64,000 nucleotides of DNA from Parahaliea maris (lineage in GTDB: Bacteria > Pseudomonadota > Gammaproteobacteria > Pseudomonadales > Halieaceae), in contig NZ_VRZA01000005.1 in NCBI RefSeq assembly GCF_008064665.1, positions 62,001-126,000 of the forward strand. The letters run 5' to 3'. The stretch's first letter is position 1. Each line of letters begins with the position of its first letter. The notes under the pieces are model-generated. The model did not search any database and was not told the origin of the DNA. It saw nothing but the letters and a program-made list of their open reading frames with translations. The position numbers were made by a program, and so were the translations under genes. This document shows positions 8,477 to 17,541 of this stretch, piece by piece.

Positions 8477-8809
8477 CTAATGAGTACTGGACTTTGAAAG
8501 TAAATTAAGCACGGCGATCCCACAAATTATCAACGCCATACCCAACGCACCCCAGGCATCAAGTTTTTGCCCGTGTAACAGCCACGCGACAACGGATACT
8601 AGAACGATCCCAAGCCCGGACCAAACCGCATAAGCAATCCCAACGGGAATCGACTTCAAGGTAAGGGATAGAAACTAGAATGCGGCCCCATAGCCAACAA
8701 TAACAATGACCGATGGTACGAGCCGGGTAAAACCCTCGCTGGATTTCAGGCTTGAAGTAGCAACAACTTCAAAAGTGATGGCTAGCGCCAGGTATATCCA
8801 ATGTTTCAC
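8477..8809 (-). pseudogene. emrE: EmrE-type SMR multidrug transporter interrupted by one amber codon
   Basis: Reading from a GTG at 8809 (AGGAGG 6 bases upstream) gives 110 codons that align without gaps to EmrE: Glu14, Tyr40, Tyr60 and Trp63 equivalents are present, and the C-terminus is intact. Codon 45 (8675-8677) is TAG where EmrE has Trp45, which is a one-base change from TGG. The two halves are otherwise undamaged, so the loss is recent, or the codon is read through, or it is a sequencing error. SMR proteins are four-helix proton-coupled exporters of cationic drugs that work as dimers. A downstream ATG at codon 51 could only give the last two to three helices. Confidence 0.85.
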
Positions 8810-9422
8810 GACAACCTCCTATGGGCCTATTGCGCCATAGTAAAATCGGTCAGCGAATACGATTAGCAATCTTATTCATTCCAACCCGTTAGTATCGAAT
8901 CCGCCATCATTCGACTTAAGTATGCTCCACTACTGCTGCAATGCTGACACGTATAGAAAACCCCTTGACGGTCGTGGGCATCAGTATTGATCGAAGATGT
9001 ATTCACGTCTGAGGTCGGTTATAGCGCTTTCGTTACCGTTACCGTTGCCGATTGGTAAACGCAGGCATTACGTCCTCAACGAGAAGCGACTCAACAGCCC
9101 GTCGGCGACAGGGTCGAGGCCAGGATCATCCTTGGCGACCTACTTTACTACAACCCAAAAGACGCAATTACGTCCCACAAGGACCAGTAGCAGTCTCCAC
9201 TATACGAAATATCGATCAGCTGATGGTTTGATTATTAGCCGGTTAGTATCCCCCGCATCTTCAACACTTAATTCCCGCTGAGATGTTCATTCTTGCTTTC
9301 CAATTCGAACCCCTTCAGAAACATTAACATTGCTCTTTCCCGCCCCCGCCGTATCCTGAATTCACTTAGTCGCGGCTCACAGTCGCATTAAGTCGCAGGG
9401 CGACCTGCATCCTCCCCATCCG
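8810..9422. other. Gene-poor stretch between the emrE pseudogene and the 63-residue gene
   Basis: About 610 bases without a credible gene. The one longer frame (8997-9281, plus) has a low-complexity arginine/serine-rich composition, no ribosome-binding site and no recognisable motif. The stretch looks like worn-out sequence between two remnants. A short GTTACCGTTACCGTT run occurs near 9034. Confidence 0.5.
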
Positions 9423-9448
9423 GGTTTCGACCCCTTGGGGACGAAGCC
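9423..9448 (+). promoter_or_regulatory. Strong hairpin in the leader of the 63-residue gene
   Basis: GGTTTCG and CGAAGCC pair over 7 positions (one G-U), followed inward by CCC/GGG. The hairpin ends 33 bases before the start codon and has no T-run after it, so it is not a typical terminator. It could be a leader structure or a processing site. Confidence 0.4.
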
Positions 9449-9481
9449 TGCATGGGATTCATCAAGGTAAGGAGAGTAACC

Positions 9482-9673
9482 ATGCCGAAACACCTGAATG
9501 TGTTAGTACAGGAGCCGTTTGAATCTGGCGGTGAAATGAAAACCAGTTACACCAAAGTCGGTGTAGCGTTTCCTCGCGAGAAGGGCGAGGGTTTGAACTT
9601 CAAGATCACGATGGGGACCTCGATCTCGGGTGACCTGGTGGTGTTCCCGCCCCGCGACCAGGAATACAGCTAG
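9482..9673 (+). CDS. Small uncharacterised protein (63 aa)
   Basis: The protein starts MPKHLNVLVQEPFESGG and ends GDLVVFPPRDQEYS. It is preceded by AAGGAGAG at good spacing and followed at once by a rho-independent terminator, so it is a compact transcription unit. It has no signal peptide or membrane segment. The pattern (short beta-rich protein, TKVGVAFP then GLNFKITMG then SGDLVVFPP) resembles small proteins I associate with plasmids and integrative elements, but I cannot name a family. It lies between an emrE pseudogene and a phytase-like gene fragment, which suggests an insertion-prone spot. Confidence 0.65.
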   Translation: MPKHLNVLVQEPFESGGEMKTSYTKVGVAFPREKGEGLNFKITMGTSISGDLVVFPPRDQEYS

Positions 9674-9683
9674 GTTTCGTTCG

Positions 9684-9718
9684 AAAACCCCGATCGTTTT
9701 ATTTGGGTTTTTCTTTTT
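9684..9718 (+). terminator. Rho-independent terminator after the 63-residue gene
   Basis: AAAACCC (9684-9690) pairs with GGGTTTT (9705-9711), followed by TTCTTTTTAT. It starts 11 bases after the stop codon. Confidence 0.75.
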
Positions 9719-9735
9719 ATTGATTGACCCGCCAC

Positions 9736-10166
9736 AAGGCCGTGCCAGACAACGGCTTCGGTTCCAAGAACAATTCGCTGGATTATGTGATCGGCTTCTA
9801 CAAAATCAGCCCGGAGTTCAAGACCGAGGGCGACGGCACGACCAATCCGGGGAACGTCACCAACAACGGCTTCACCGCATTCTCCGACCCGCAGGGTTAC
9901 CTCAACGATGGCAATGGCGTGGACTTGGTCATTGAGACTGACTTTACCAAGTACCCCAAGGTAGCCGTGGCTCCCACGTCGATTCAGGCATCCCACCGAC
10001 GCGGCCATCATCAGCGGCCGCCTGTTAAGGAGTTTCGATTTCGACGTGGAGTCCATTGCCCGCGACACCGACGGCAACTACTGGGTGGGCGAGGAATTCG
10101 ACCTATGACACCGGGTTCGTGACGCTGCGCTTCAGCAAGGCTCTGTCGGTAATGGAGATCGAGTAG
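9736..10166 (+). pseudogene. Fragment of a phytase-like esterase (PF13449-type), frameshifted
   Basis: The reading frame opening PDNGFGSKNNSLDY and running through GFTAFSDPQGYLNDGNG matches the N-terminal part of the esterase-like activity of phytase family. Near 9985 the frame shifts. The next frame reads AAIISGRLL then FDFDVESIARDTDGNYWVGE, a family hallmark, and stops at about 10108. The start and more than half of the C-terminus are missing, and there is no start codon with a ribosome-binding site. This is a relic, not a functional gene. Its 5' end abuts the terminator of the 63-residue gene, suggesting that unit cut the gene. Confidence 0.75.
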
Positions 10167-10219
10167 TCTCGGCACCTCTGTAGCTATCGACTGGCGGGGG
10201 GGCGATCCAGGCCCCAGCG

Positions 10220-10810
10220 CTATCCCACCTGCGTCATCAGGTAGCAACCGATTAACACTTCCTGCTCACTGACATCGTCTATCGTGCCGACGAAGATGTG
10301 CTCGGTGAGCCAGTTGTACTTGCCGGGGGGTGTTTTGAACTTTGGACTGGTCAGGCAGTAATAGTCGCGCTCGAGCAGTTCCTCGCCAGCGGCCAGTTTT
10401 TTCCGGCCCACGGCATTGGGACGGAAGATGCCCGCGTTATCGATGATCAGCACCTGCTCATCATCGGTCTTCAGCCGGTACAGCGCCTCTATCAGGGTGA
10501 CTCCGTCGTTGCGACGCACGGACATATCCGCCCCGCCGGGAATCACCTCGCCTTTGAGGCCGCGCCCACTGAAGTAGCCCCCGACAATGGGGTAGTTGAT
10601 CCGGTGACCGTCTGCACCTGCGCCCATGTCCTCGATAGGCCCCAGTTTGACGTTAATCTGCAACACCAGTTCGGCATTGAGTTGGCGGCCGACAAAGGGC
10701 GGCTTCGGCGTCCAGTCGGCGGCCCTCGCCCCTGCGCTGCCCAGGCTCATCCCACCCAGAACGCCGGCCAGGCCGAGCACGGTATCGCGGCGTGTGATCT
10801 CGTGGTCCAT
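10220..10810 (-). CDS. Exported DUF3237 (UPF0311) family protein
   Basis: A 196-residue protein with a Tat-like signal (TRRDTVLGLAGVLGGMSLGSAGARA, cleavage near residue 30) and a DUF3237 body. The family pattern is seen in LGPIEDMGAGADGHRINYPI, GGYFSGRGLKGEVIPGGAD and RNDGVTLIEALYRLKTDD. The domain forms a beta-barrel of unknown biochemical role, often next to aromatic or ester catabolism genes. Here it follows an exported amidohydrolase by 17 bases and is the last gene of a block with a TonB receptor and a serine hydrolase. A role in periplasmic handling of the imported substrate is a reasonable guess only. Confidence 0.85.
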   Translation of the reverse strand: MDHEITRRDTVLGLAGVLGGMSLGSAGARAADWTPKPPFVGRQLNAELVLQINVKLGPIEDMGAGADGHRINYPIVGGYFSGRGLKGEVIPGGADMSVRRNDGVTLIEALYRLKTDDEQVLIIDNAGIFRPNAVGRKKLAAGEELLERDYYCLTSPKFKTPPGKYNWLTEHIFVGTIDDVSEQEVLIGCYLMTQVG

Positions 10811-10827
10811 CGTTGTCTTCCTGTCTG

Positions 10828-12555
10828 TTAACGGGTGATGAATTGGCCGTCTACCATGGTGCCGACCACCCGGGTGTCGGCGATACGATAGGGGTCCATG
10901 GCGAACAGGTCGTCCGCCAGAATGACGAGGTCGGCGTCTTTGCCGACGGCGATCGAACCGACCCGCTCCGGCTGCCGGAACTGGTAGGCGCCGTTAAGGG
11001 TGTAACCTTGCAGCAGCTGGTCCAGACTCAGGCGCTCGTGAGCCGGCGCCATTACCGGCCCCTCCCGCCCCAGGGCCGGTTCCTGACGGGTCAGGCCTGT
11101 CTGCATGCCGAGAAAGGGGTTGGCCCGTTCGCGCTCGAAGGGCACTACCACGTCACTGGAGAAGGTCACTGTCGCGCCGGCATCGTCAAAACTGCGGGCC
11201 CGCATCTTGTGGTTATTGCGCTCGCCCAGGGTCTGCGCGCCCCCCTGGAACAGGTCACCAAACCAGTGGGGGGTGAAGTTGGCGATAACGCCGAGTTCAG
11301 CGAAGCGCGGGATGTCGGCATCGTCGACCAGTTCAAGGTGACACAGGGTAAGGCGCGGATAGTCCCAGCCCTGCGCGCCGGCGGCCTCGTAGGCATCGAG
11401 TGCTATGCGCGTGGCCCGGTCGCCCACCACGTGCAGGTGCAGGTCGATTTTCTCCCGGTGCAGTTCGCGAATGAATTCGGTGAGCCGCTGCTGGCTGACC
11501 AGGGTATTACCGCGGTTGCCGGGCTCGTCGGCAAAGTCATCCAGCACCGCGGAGGTGCGAATCTCATGGACGCCATCGAAATGGATCTTGATGGTGTTGA
11601 AGCGCAGGCGTTCGCTGCCATAGCGACGGCGCAGGCGTTTAAGCTCGTCAACCGCGCTATCGATCTGGTGGGGCAGGTGCACGTGCACCGTGCCCTCGTA
11701 CTTCAGGGGCAGGCGCCCTTCCCCGTCGAGTTCCGCCAACGCCTTGTACACCGTGTCATGCAACCAGAGATTGCCGCCGTCGTAGAGACCGGTCACGCCC
11801 TGGCTGGAGAGGTAGTACAGAAAATCGGCGAGATGTTCCTTGAACAACTGCGTGTCCTGCGGCCGCAGTACCCGTTCCTGCACCGGGGCAGTGGCGAACT
11901 CCTTCACCCACCCCGTCGGCTCGCCCTGTTCATCCCGCTGGTAGAACGCCAGGCCCGGCGCGGGGTCCGGCGTATTCGCATCCACCCCCAGCGCGGCCAG
12001 CGCCCGGCTGTTTAGCCACATGCTGTGTCCGGAGTCATCCAGCAGGGCCAGCGGTCGATGGGGCACCACCCGGTCGAGCAGGGCCTTGTCGGGGCCCTGT
12101 ACACCAAAATCCCCGGTGCGCCAGAAGCCGGCGACGATAAAGGGGATATCGGGATTTTCCGCGGCGTAATCGCCCAACCAGTCGAGCAGGCTCTCGGGGT
12201 CGGAATCTGGCGCTACCGCCAGCGTGGTTGAGGCGAACAGGGAAAGAATGCCGGGATGGCTGTGACCATCGATCAGCCCCGGCAGCACCGTGGCGCCACC
12301 GAGGTCCCGCACCACCGTTCCACTGCCAATCCACTGCTGCGCCGCCTCGCGCTCGCCCACCAGGACAAAGCGGCCGTCCTTGATGGCGACACTGTCGGCC
12401 CAGGGCTGTGCCTGCTCAGCGGTGTACACCTTCCCATTGAGCAGCACGGTGTCGGCCACCGGTGCCGCCCCCTGGGCAAACCCTGCCAGCGCCAGCGTGG
12501 TCGCGCCCGCGAGCCACCGGGCGCCAGCACGCCATACCAGCCACCTTCCCGCCAT
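10828..12555 (-). CDS. Exported amidohydrolase family 3 protein (YtcJ-like)
   Basis: The start at 12555 gives a signal peptide (MAGRWLVWRAGARWLAGATT, hydrophobic through about residue 29). The longer frame would run into the TonB receptor gene. The mature 545 residues have the composite amidohydrolase layout: LLNGKVYTAEQAQPW strand block, metal-binding GLIDGHSHPG, and later conserved HLHVVGDRA, LCHLELVDDADI, SSDVV and GKDADLVILADD. YtcJ-type enzymes hydrolyse N-substituted or cyclic amides with a metal centre. The signal peptide places it in the periplasm. It sits between the receptor (23 bases upstream) and the DUF3237 gene, so uptake and hydrolysis are probably linked. Confidence 0.9.
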   Translation of the reverse strand: MAGRWLVWRAGARWLAGATTLALAGFAQGAAPVADTVLLNGKVYTAEQAQPWADSVAIKDGRFVLVGEREAAQQWIGSGTVVRDLGGATVLPGLIDGHSHPGILSLFASTTLAVAPDSDPESLLDWLGDYAAENPDIPFIVAGFWRTGDFGVQGPDKALLDRVVPHRPLALLDDSGHSMWLNSRALAALGVDANTPDPAPGLAFYQRDEQGEPTGWVKEFATAPVQERVLRPQDTQLFKEHLADFLYYLSSQGVTGLYDGGNLWLHDTVYKALAELDGEGRLPLKYEGTVHVHLPHQIDSAVDELKRLRRRYGSERLRFNTIKIHFDGVHEIRTSAVLDDFADEPGNRGNTLVSQQRLTEFIRELHREKIDLHLHVVGDRATRIALDAYEAAGAQGWDYPRLTLCHLELVDDADIPRFAELGVIANFTPHWFGDLFQGGAQTLGERNNHKMRARSFDDAGATVTFSSDVVVPFERERANPFLGMQTGLTRQEPALGREGPVMAPAHERLSLDQLLQGYTLNGAYQFRQPERVGSIAVGKDADLVILADDLFAMDPYRIADTRVVGTMVDGQFITR

Positions 12556-12577
12556 CGGTTTCACGCCCACTACAGCC

Positions 12578-14767
12578 TCAGAACCGGAAGCCGACGCGCA
12601 CACCGTACTCACGGGGCGCCCCGTAGAATTCGGTGGTGAGGAACTGGCCGCTGACATACTCCTCGTCGGTGAGGTTGGTGCCGTAGATCTCCGCCGTCCA
12701 GCGCTCGCCGGCCAGGGTCAGCGAGGCGTTGAGCAGGTCCCGCGCATCGAGTACATCCGACACCGGTGAGTAGGCGAGGTAGGTGAACTGCTCATCCACG
12801 TGGGAGTACTGCAGACGCGGTGTCAGCAGCATGCCCCCGGGCAGGTTGAGGTCATAGGCCAGCGCCAGGTTGTAGGTCCACTCCGGCGCGAACAGCGCGT
12901 TACCACCGTCGGTCTCCACCACAAAGAGCGAGTAGTCAAAGCACTGCGGCGGCGCCGAAGGCTGGCCGGGTGGGCACTGGGGCCCGAGGTTGGTCCCCGG
13001 TAGCGCACGCACGTTGACGAAGCGCTGGCCGCCGATATCGGAATCGATGTAACCCGCCGTCGCGCTGATGGTCAGGCCGCCAAAGCGCGCCTGCACCTGG
13101 GCTTCCATGCCCTGGATGGTCATATCCGCCAGGTTTTCCGATCCCTCCACCCCGGTACTGGGCTCCAGCACTGCGTACTGGAAGTCGGAGTAGTCGGTGT
13201 AGAAGGCCGACAGCTGGGTGCGAACCCGGTCATCCATCAGGCTGAACTTCCAGCCCGCCTCGTAATTGATCACCTCTTCCTTGTCGAACTGGGAGGTCGC
13301 CGAATTGAAACCGCCGGGTTTGTAGCCGGTAGAGACCAGGCCGTAGATCAGCGAGTCACCGAGATACCAGTTGAGGGCGACCTTGCCCGTGGTCTGGCTG
13401 TCGTCATAGTCGCCTGACAGGTCGGCGACCTGCAGCCCACCGGGAGGGAACACCGGTATGCCGCGACCGATGAAAATCCCGCCAAAGCCCTCGACGTCGT
13501 AGGTGGAGCGGCGGATACCGGCCTCGACTTCCAGCGACTCCAGCAGGCGGTAGTTGGCTTGGGCAAACAGGCCAGTCACCTTGCGGTCATTGCCGCCAAA
13601 AATGTCGGTGATAAAGCCGGCCTGGGTATCGGTGATCGGCACCCGGATTTCGTTTTCCTGGTAATAGGCGCCCACGATCCAGTCGAACCGGCCCTCGGTG
13701 GGGGAGATAATGTTGAACTCCTGGCTCCACTGCTTTTCGTTGGCGTGGTAAAGCTCGCTGATATCACCGTTGGCCTGGATCGGGGCGGAGCTGGCGTCCA
13801 CGTCGGCTTCGTTGTCGATGGTCTTGTCCTGGTAGCCACTGAGTGAACGCAGGGTAATGCCGCCGGCGATCTCCCAGTCCAGCTTGAGGCTGACCATCTC
13901 CCCCTCGTCCTCGTAGGACACCGGCGTGTCGTACTCCAGGGTGAAGGCATCGCCGGTGCGGAACGGCGCATAGCTGGTGCCGGGCACAGGCTGGGCCGGG
14001 TAGCCGCCGGTATCGCGGTGATTGACCTGGGCCTTGAGCAGGGCTTCGAACGCGCCGCTACTCCACAGTACGCCCAACCGGGCACTGTATTCCTCGAGCT
14101 TGCCTGCCTCGTTGTCGAAGGGGCCGATGTCGTCGTAGTAGCTGTCACGGTCGGTGGTGAAGCCGGCCAAACGCAGGGCCAGGTTGTCACTGACCGGCAC
14201 ATTGAGCCCTGCCTCCAGGCCCCAGCGGCTGAAATTTCCGGCTTCCAGTTCGGCGTAGCCGCCGAACTCCTCCAGTACCGGGTCTTTCGAGTTGATGAAG
14301 ATGGCGCCGCCGGTGGCGTTGTTACCTACGAAGGTCCCCTGGGGTCCCCGCAGTACTTCCACCGAGGCGATGTCATAGAAACTGCTCGACTGCACGATCG
14401 GCGGCTGGAACAGGCCATCGACATACACCGCCACCCCCGGGGTGATATTGGGCGTGTTGGTGGCGATGCCAATACCGCGGATATTGGCCGTGAGCGTCGG
14501 CCCGGTGTCGGTCAGGGACAGTGAGGGCGTCGCGGTCTGCAGGTCCATGATGCGGGTCACCCCCCGGTTTTTCAGGGCCTCTCCGCTCAGGGCCGTGGCC
14601 GACAGCGGCAGGTCGAGCAGGTTCTGCTCCCGGCGCTGGGCGGTCACCAGCACCTCTTCCAGCATCGCGCCGGCAGGCGCTGTTTGTGCCAGGGTGGTCG
14701 CCGGGGCCGACGCAAGTGTTGCCCCGGCACTGGCCAATACGGTAAACAGCCTCGTTTTCTTCATCAT
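12578..14767 (-). CDS. TonB-dependent outer-membrane receptor
   Basis: 729 residues: a signal peptide (to about residue 27, TTLAQT), a TonB-box/plug opening MLEEVLVTAQRREQNLLDLP, a plug with VEVLRGPQGTFVGNNATGGAI, and a 22-strand barrel ending in aromatic GVRVGFRF. The plug start is of the class common in marine gammaproteobacteria and sphingomonads for uptake of organic compounds rather than siderophores. It lies upstream of an exported amidohydrolase and DUF3237 protein and downstream of a serine hydrolase, in the same direction. Inference: it imports an amide- or ester-containing organic compound. Confidence 0.93.
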   Translation of the reverse strand: MMKKTRLFTVLASAGATLASAPATTLAQTAPAGAMLEEVLVTAQRREQNLLDLPLSATALSGEALKNRGVTRIMDLQTATPSLSLTDTGPTLTANIRGIGIATNTPNITPGVAVYVDGLFQPPIVQSSSFYDIASVEVLRGPQGTFVGNNATGGAIFINSKDPVLEEFGGYAELEAGNFSRWGLEAGLNVPVSDNLALRLAGFTTDRDSYYDDIGPFDNEAGKLEEYSARLGVLWSSGAFEALLKAQVNHRDTGGYPAQPVPGTSYAPFRTGDAFTLEYDTPVSYEDEGEMVSLKLDWEIAGGITLRSLSGYQDKTIDNEADVDASSAPIQANGDISELYHANEKQWSQEFNIISPTEGRFDWIVGAYYQENEIRVPITDTQAGFITDIFGGNDRKVTGLFAQANYRLLESLEVEAGIRRSTYDVEGFGGIFIGRGIPVFPPGGLQVADLSGDYDDSQTTGKVALNWYLGDSLIYGLVSTGYKPGGFNSATSQFDKEEVINYEAGWKFSLMDDRVRTQLSAFYTDYSDFQYAVLEPSTGVEGSENLADMTIQGMEAQVQARFGGLTISATAGYIDSDIGGQRFVNVRALPGTNLGPQCPPGQPSAPPQCFDYSLFVVETDGGNALFAPEWTYNLALAYDLNLPGGMLLTPRLQYSHVDEQFTYLAYSPVSDVLDARDLLNASLTLAGERWTAEIYGTNLTDEEYVSGQFLTTEFYGAPREYGVRVGFRF

Positions 14768-14829
14768 GACGTATCCTCGTCGGCGTTATTGTTCAGGAAT
14801 CAGGTAGGTCCGCTCGGGCTTTCACCCGC

Positions 14830-16080
14830 TTACTCCGGACGCCAGCGAGCGGCGGCCTCAAAGAAACTGAAGGTTTCCCGCGACGCTGTTTCCTCTGGAT
14901 CGTTGGGGGGGAAGTAGCTGAGCTTGACAATGACGGTGCGGCTCTCGGGATCGACGAAGATGTACTGGCCCTGCAGCCCGATCGCGGAGTACGCCTCGGT
15001 GTTGGAGACCGTCCACCACTGGTAGCCATAATCGAGGGGCGCTTTCTCGTCGCCGGCGGGCCGGGTGGACTCCGCTACCCAGGCGGGTGAAATCACCTGG
15101 TGGCCGTTGACCTGCCCCTCGTTGAGCATCATCAGACCGATGCGGGCAAAGTCCCGGAGCACGGCATTGAATCCGGCGCCGCTGAATTCGCGCCCCACTC
15201 CCGGCGCACCGTCCATGATGTAGAAGCCATCTGACTCCGCTCCCATCGGCTCCCACAGGGTGGTCTGCATGTAATCGGCGAGATACATACCGGTGACCCG
15301 TTCCAGCAACAGGCCCAGCACGGCGGTGTCGATGGTCTTGTAGGCGAAGACTTCGCCGGGCGCGTGGGCGCGCTTGATGGTTCTGGCCGGGTCCACAAAG
15401 CGCGACACGTTCTTGACCAGGGCCATGATGTGGTTGCGCGCCGCCAGACCGGGCGCAGAGAAGTCATAGTTTTCTTCGTAGTCCACGCCGGAGCGCATCT
15501 GCAGTACCTGGCGCACGCTGACCCCTTTGTAGGCGCCCTCGCTCAATTCCGGTAGATAGCGGGTAATGTCGTCGTCCAGGGATTTGATCAGCCCCGCTTC
15601 ATGCGCGGCGCCCACCAGAATGGACACCAGCGATTTGGTCATCGACCAGCCCATGAAGTGCGTCTGTGCTTCGCTGTTGTTCAGGTAGTTCTCATACACC
15701 ACCACGCCGTCTTTCATGATCAGCATCGCATTGGTGTAGGTGCGGTCGAGCACCTCATCCGCCGTGTATTCTTCGCCCTCGAAGGTGTAGTTGAAGTTCA
15801 GGTCGTGATCTTCCCGGGGCAATCGCAACACACTGCCGGAGCGCGTCACCGCTCGCGTGGTAAACAGCGAGTGCATGCTGCGGAAGGTCAATGCGTTAAT
15901 CTCGGCATCGTTCATATGCCAGCGCAGGTTCTGTACCGCCATGGGCACGCTGGAAGCCGGGCCTACCGCGGCAACCTGGGGAGCAACGGCATTTTGCCCC
16001 CGGGCTGCGGCCGCCAGCAGGCCGAATGCCAGGCATCCGGCAGCAAAGCGCACAGCTGGACGGTAAAGTGTTGTTTTCAT
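14830..16080 (-). CDS. Serine hydrolase, beta-lactamase/class C fold, exported
   Basis: The ATG at 16080 opens a signal peptide (MKTTLYRPAVRFAAGCLAFG, cleavage near residue 28); a longer frame upstream is not needed. The catalytic SxxK is present as Ser146-Met-Thr-Lys149 in GWSMTKSLVS. The body fits the 6-aminohexanoate-dimer hydrolase/esterase group (family S12-like), 416 residues. Such enzymes cut esters or linear amides. It lies 62 bases upstream of the TonB receptor and could attack substrate in the periplasm. The upstream neighbour is a LuxR-type regulator, plausibly its controller. Confidence 0.9.
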   Translation of the reverse strand: MKTTLYRPAVRFAAGCLAFGLLAAAARGQNAVAPQVAAVGPASSVPMAVQNLRWHMNDAEINALTFRSMHSLFTTRAVTRSGSVLRLPREDHDLNFNYTFEGEEYTADEVLDRTYTNAMLIMKDGVVVYENYLNNSEAQTHFMGWSMTKSLVSILVGAAHEAGLIKSLDDDITRYLPELSEGAYKGVSVRQVLQMRSGVDYEENYDFSAPGLAARNHIMALVKNVSRFVDPARTIKRAHAPGEVFAYKTIDTAVLGLLLERVTGMYLADYMQTTLWEPMGAESDGFYIMDGAPGVGREFSGAGFNAVLRDFARIGLMMLNEGQVNGHQVISPAWVAESTRPAGDEKAPLDYGYQWWTVSNTEAYSAIGLQGQYIFVDPESRTVIVKLSYFPPNDPEETASRETFSFFEAAARWRPE

Positions 16081-16268
16081 GATGTTGCGTACTCCTGCTC
16101 TTGCCGACACGCGTGCCGGGCTACGCCTTGCGGGCGGGTGACTCAAATTGCAGGAGCGATGGTACGCAGCGGTCTATTCACCGGTCATATCCAATTTGAG
16201 ATATGGCCGATGAAAAAGCCTGATCGGGGCCGGGAGGGCCAGGAGTAAGCGCCAGGGGGGGCGCTGTG

Positions 16269-17402
16269 TCAGCTCGAGAAGGAGCGGGTCCGCGTGGTGA
16301 TGGAGGAGCCGATCAGCCGAACCAGTTCCGGCTGACGATTGAGTCCGAGCTTGGAAAAAATACTTTTCAACTGGATGCGCACCGTACCGACCGCGACGCC
16401 ACGCCCCTCGGCGTACTCGTTCACGGTTGCTCCCTCGCACAGGGCAATCGCCAGGCGGGCCTCCGCGGGAGTCAGGCCGTAGAGTTGAACAACTTCCTCG
16501 GGAGAGAGTTCGCTGCGCAGGGCGTCGTCGGAAAGGTAGAGGGCAACGCAGGGCCCGGAAGCAGCGAGCACTGGCACTGCGAGCAACTGAACCGGCCGGT
16601 CCCATCCCGGCCCCACCGCGCCTACAAAGCGTTCTCCAGCGGATTCGCCACTGGCGGCAGCGGCCACCAGTTCCGCCAGCCTGTTCGCGTCATCCGGGTC
16701 GGCACAACGCAGTCGGCCGTTGGCAAGCGAGAGGTGGCGGCTGCGCTGCAACACCTCCCGTGCGCTGCCGTTCAGCCAGCGCACTTCGCCCGAGGCACCC
16801 AGCACCGCCACACCGGCATTGCAGCGGTCGAGGCATTGGCTGAGGGTGTCGTTGGTCTGTTGTAACTGGCTCAGCTTTTCGTAAAGGGAGACAGACTGTT
16901 TGAGATGCGGGGCGAGCTGCTGCAGGAACTGCCCGTGGCGGTTGTCCACGGTCTGGCTGCCGTCACAGCGTGGATGCAGCAGCATGCTGAGACTGCTGTC
17001 ATTGCTGTAGCGGATCCCGAGGATGATCGGGCGGGCCAGGCCCAGCAGCGCCAGTCGTTCGTCCAGGGCGCGAAATTCAGCCTGCCTCATGCGGCCAAAG
17101 CCCTGGTCGCCCTGGATCACCGCCACGTCCTGCAGAGGCAGCCTGGACTCGTCCAGCTGCAGCCGAGGGTTCTCTTCATTGTTCACCAGGCAATCGTGGG
17201 ACTCGGCGTGCTCCATGGAATGGGAGTCACGCAGCACCCATTGCTGCTGCAGCCGGTTGCCGTCGACCCGGAATTTCTGCACCACCACACTGCCGACCTG
17301 CAGTTCATCCCGCACCTGGTCGAGCACAAGCTGCCAGTTGCCGGGCTGTTCCGCGCAGCGATAAAAGTCGGGCAGGAGCCGTTCGATAAAGCTAGTCGTC
17401 AT
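16269..17402 (-). CDS. LuxR-type (helix-turn-helix) transcriptional regulator
   Basis: 377 residues. The C-terminal part (about 312-368) is a LuxR/GerE HTH: YGLTPAEARLAIALCEGATVN then GTVRIQLKSIFSKLGLNRQPELV. The middle region (about 200-300, CNAGVAVLGASGEVRWLNGSA) resembles a PAS fold, and the N-terminal 180 residues are a possible ligand or sensory domain. There is no receiver domain, so it is not a standard response regulator. It is transcribed in the same direction as the serine hydrolase/TonB receptor/amidohydrolase block with a 188-base gap, and is the likely regulator of that block. Confidence 0.85.
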   Translation of the reverse strand: MTTSFIERLLPDFYRCAEQPGNWQLVLDQVRDELQVGSVVVQKFRVDGNRLQQQWVLRDSHSMEHAESHDCLVNNEENPRLQLDESRLPLQDVAVIQGDQGFGRMRQAEFRALDERLALLGLARPIILGIRYSNDSSLSMLLHPRCDGSQTVDNRHGQFLQQLAPHLKQSVSLYEKLSQLQQTNDTLSQCLDRCNAGVAVLGASGEVRWLNGSAREVLQRSRHLSLANGRLRCADPDDANRLAELVAAAASGESAGERFVGAVGPGWDRPVQLLAVPVLAASGPCVALYLSDDALRSELSPEEVVQLYGLTPAEARLAIALCEGATVNEYAEGRGVAVGTVRIQLKSIFSKLGLNRQPELVRLIGSSITTRTRSFSS

Positions 17403-17541
17403 GGGGTTGCCTGGCGTCGCTACAGCACATGGGCTGCAGGCCGATATGTTCAGTTCTGTGAATGGTCACCACTGTCTGTGGGACACACTATAACACCCCC
17501 GGGATCGACGGAAACCCGTCTCTTCTGGTGCACGCCTGGCC

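Noticed and set aside
8997-9281. 94-residue plus-strand frame between the emrE pseudogene and the 63-residue gene
   Set aside because: No ribosome-binding site, low-complexity basic/serine composition and no motif; looks like decayed sequence.
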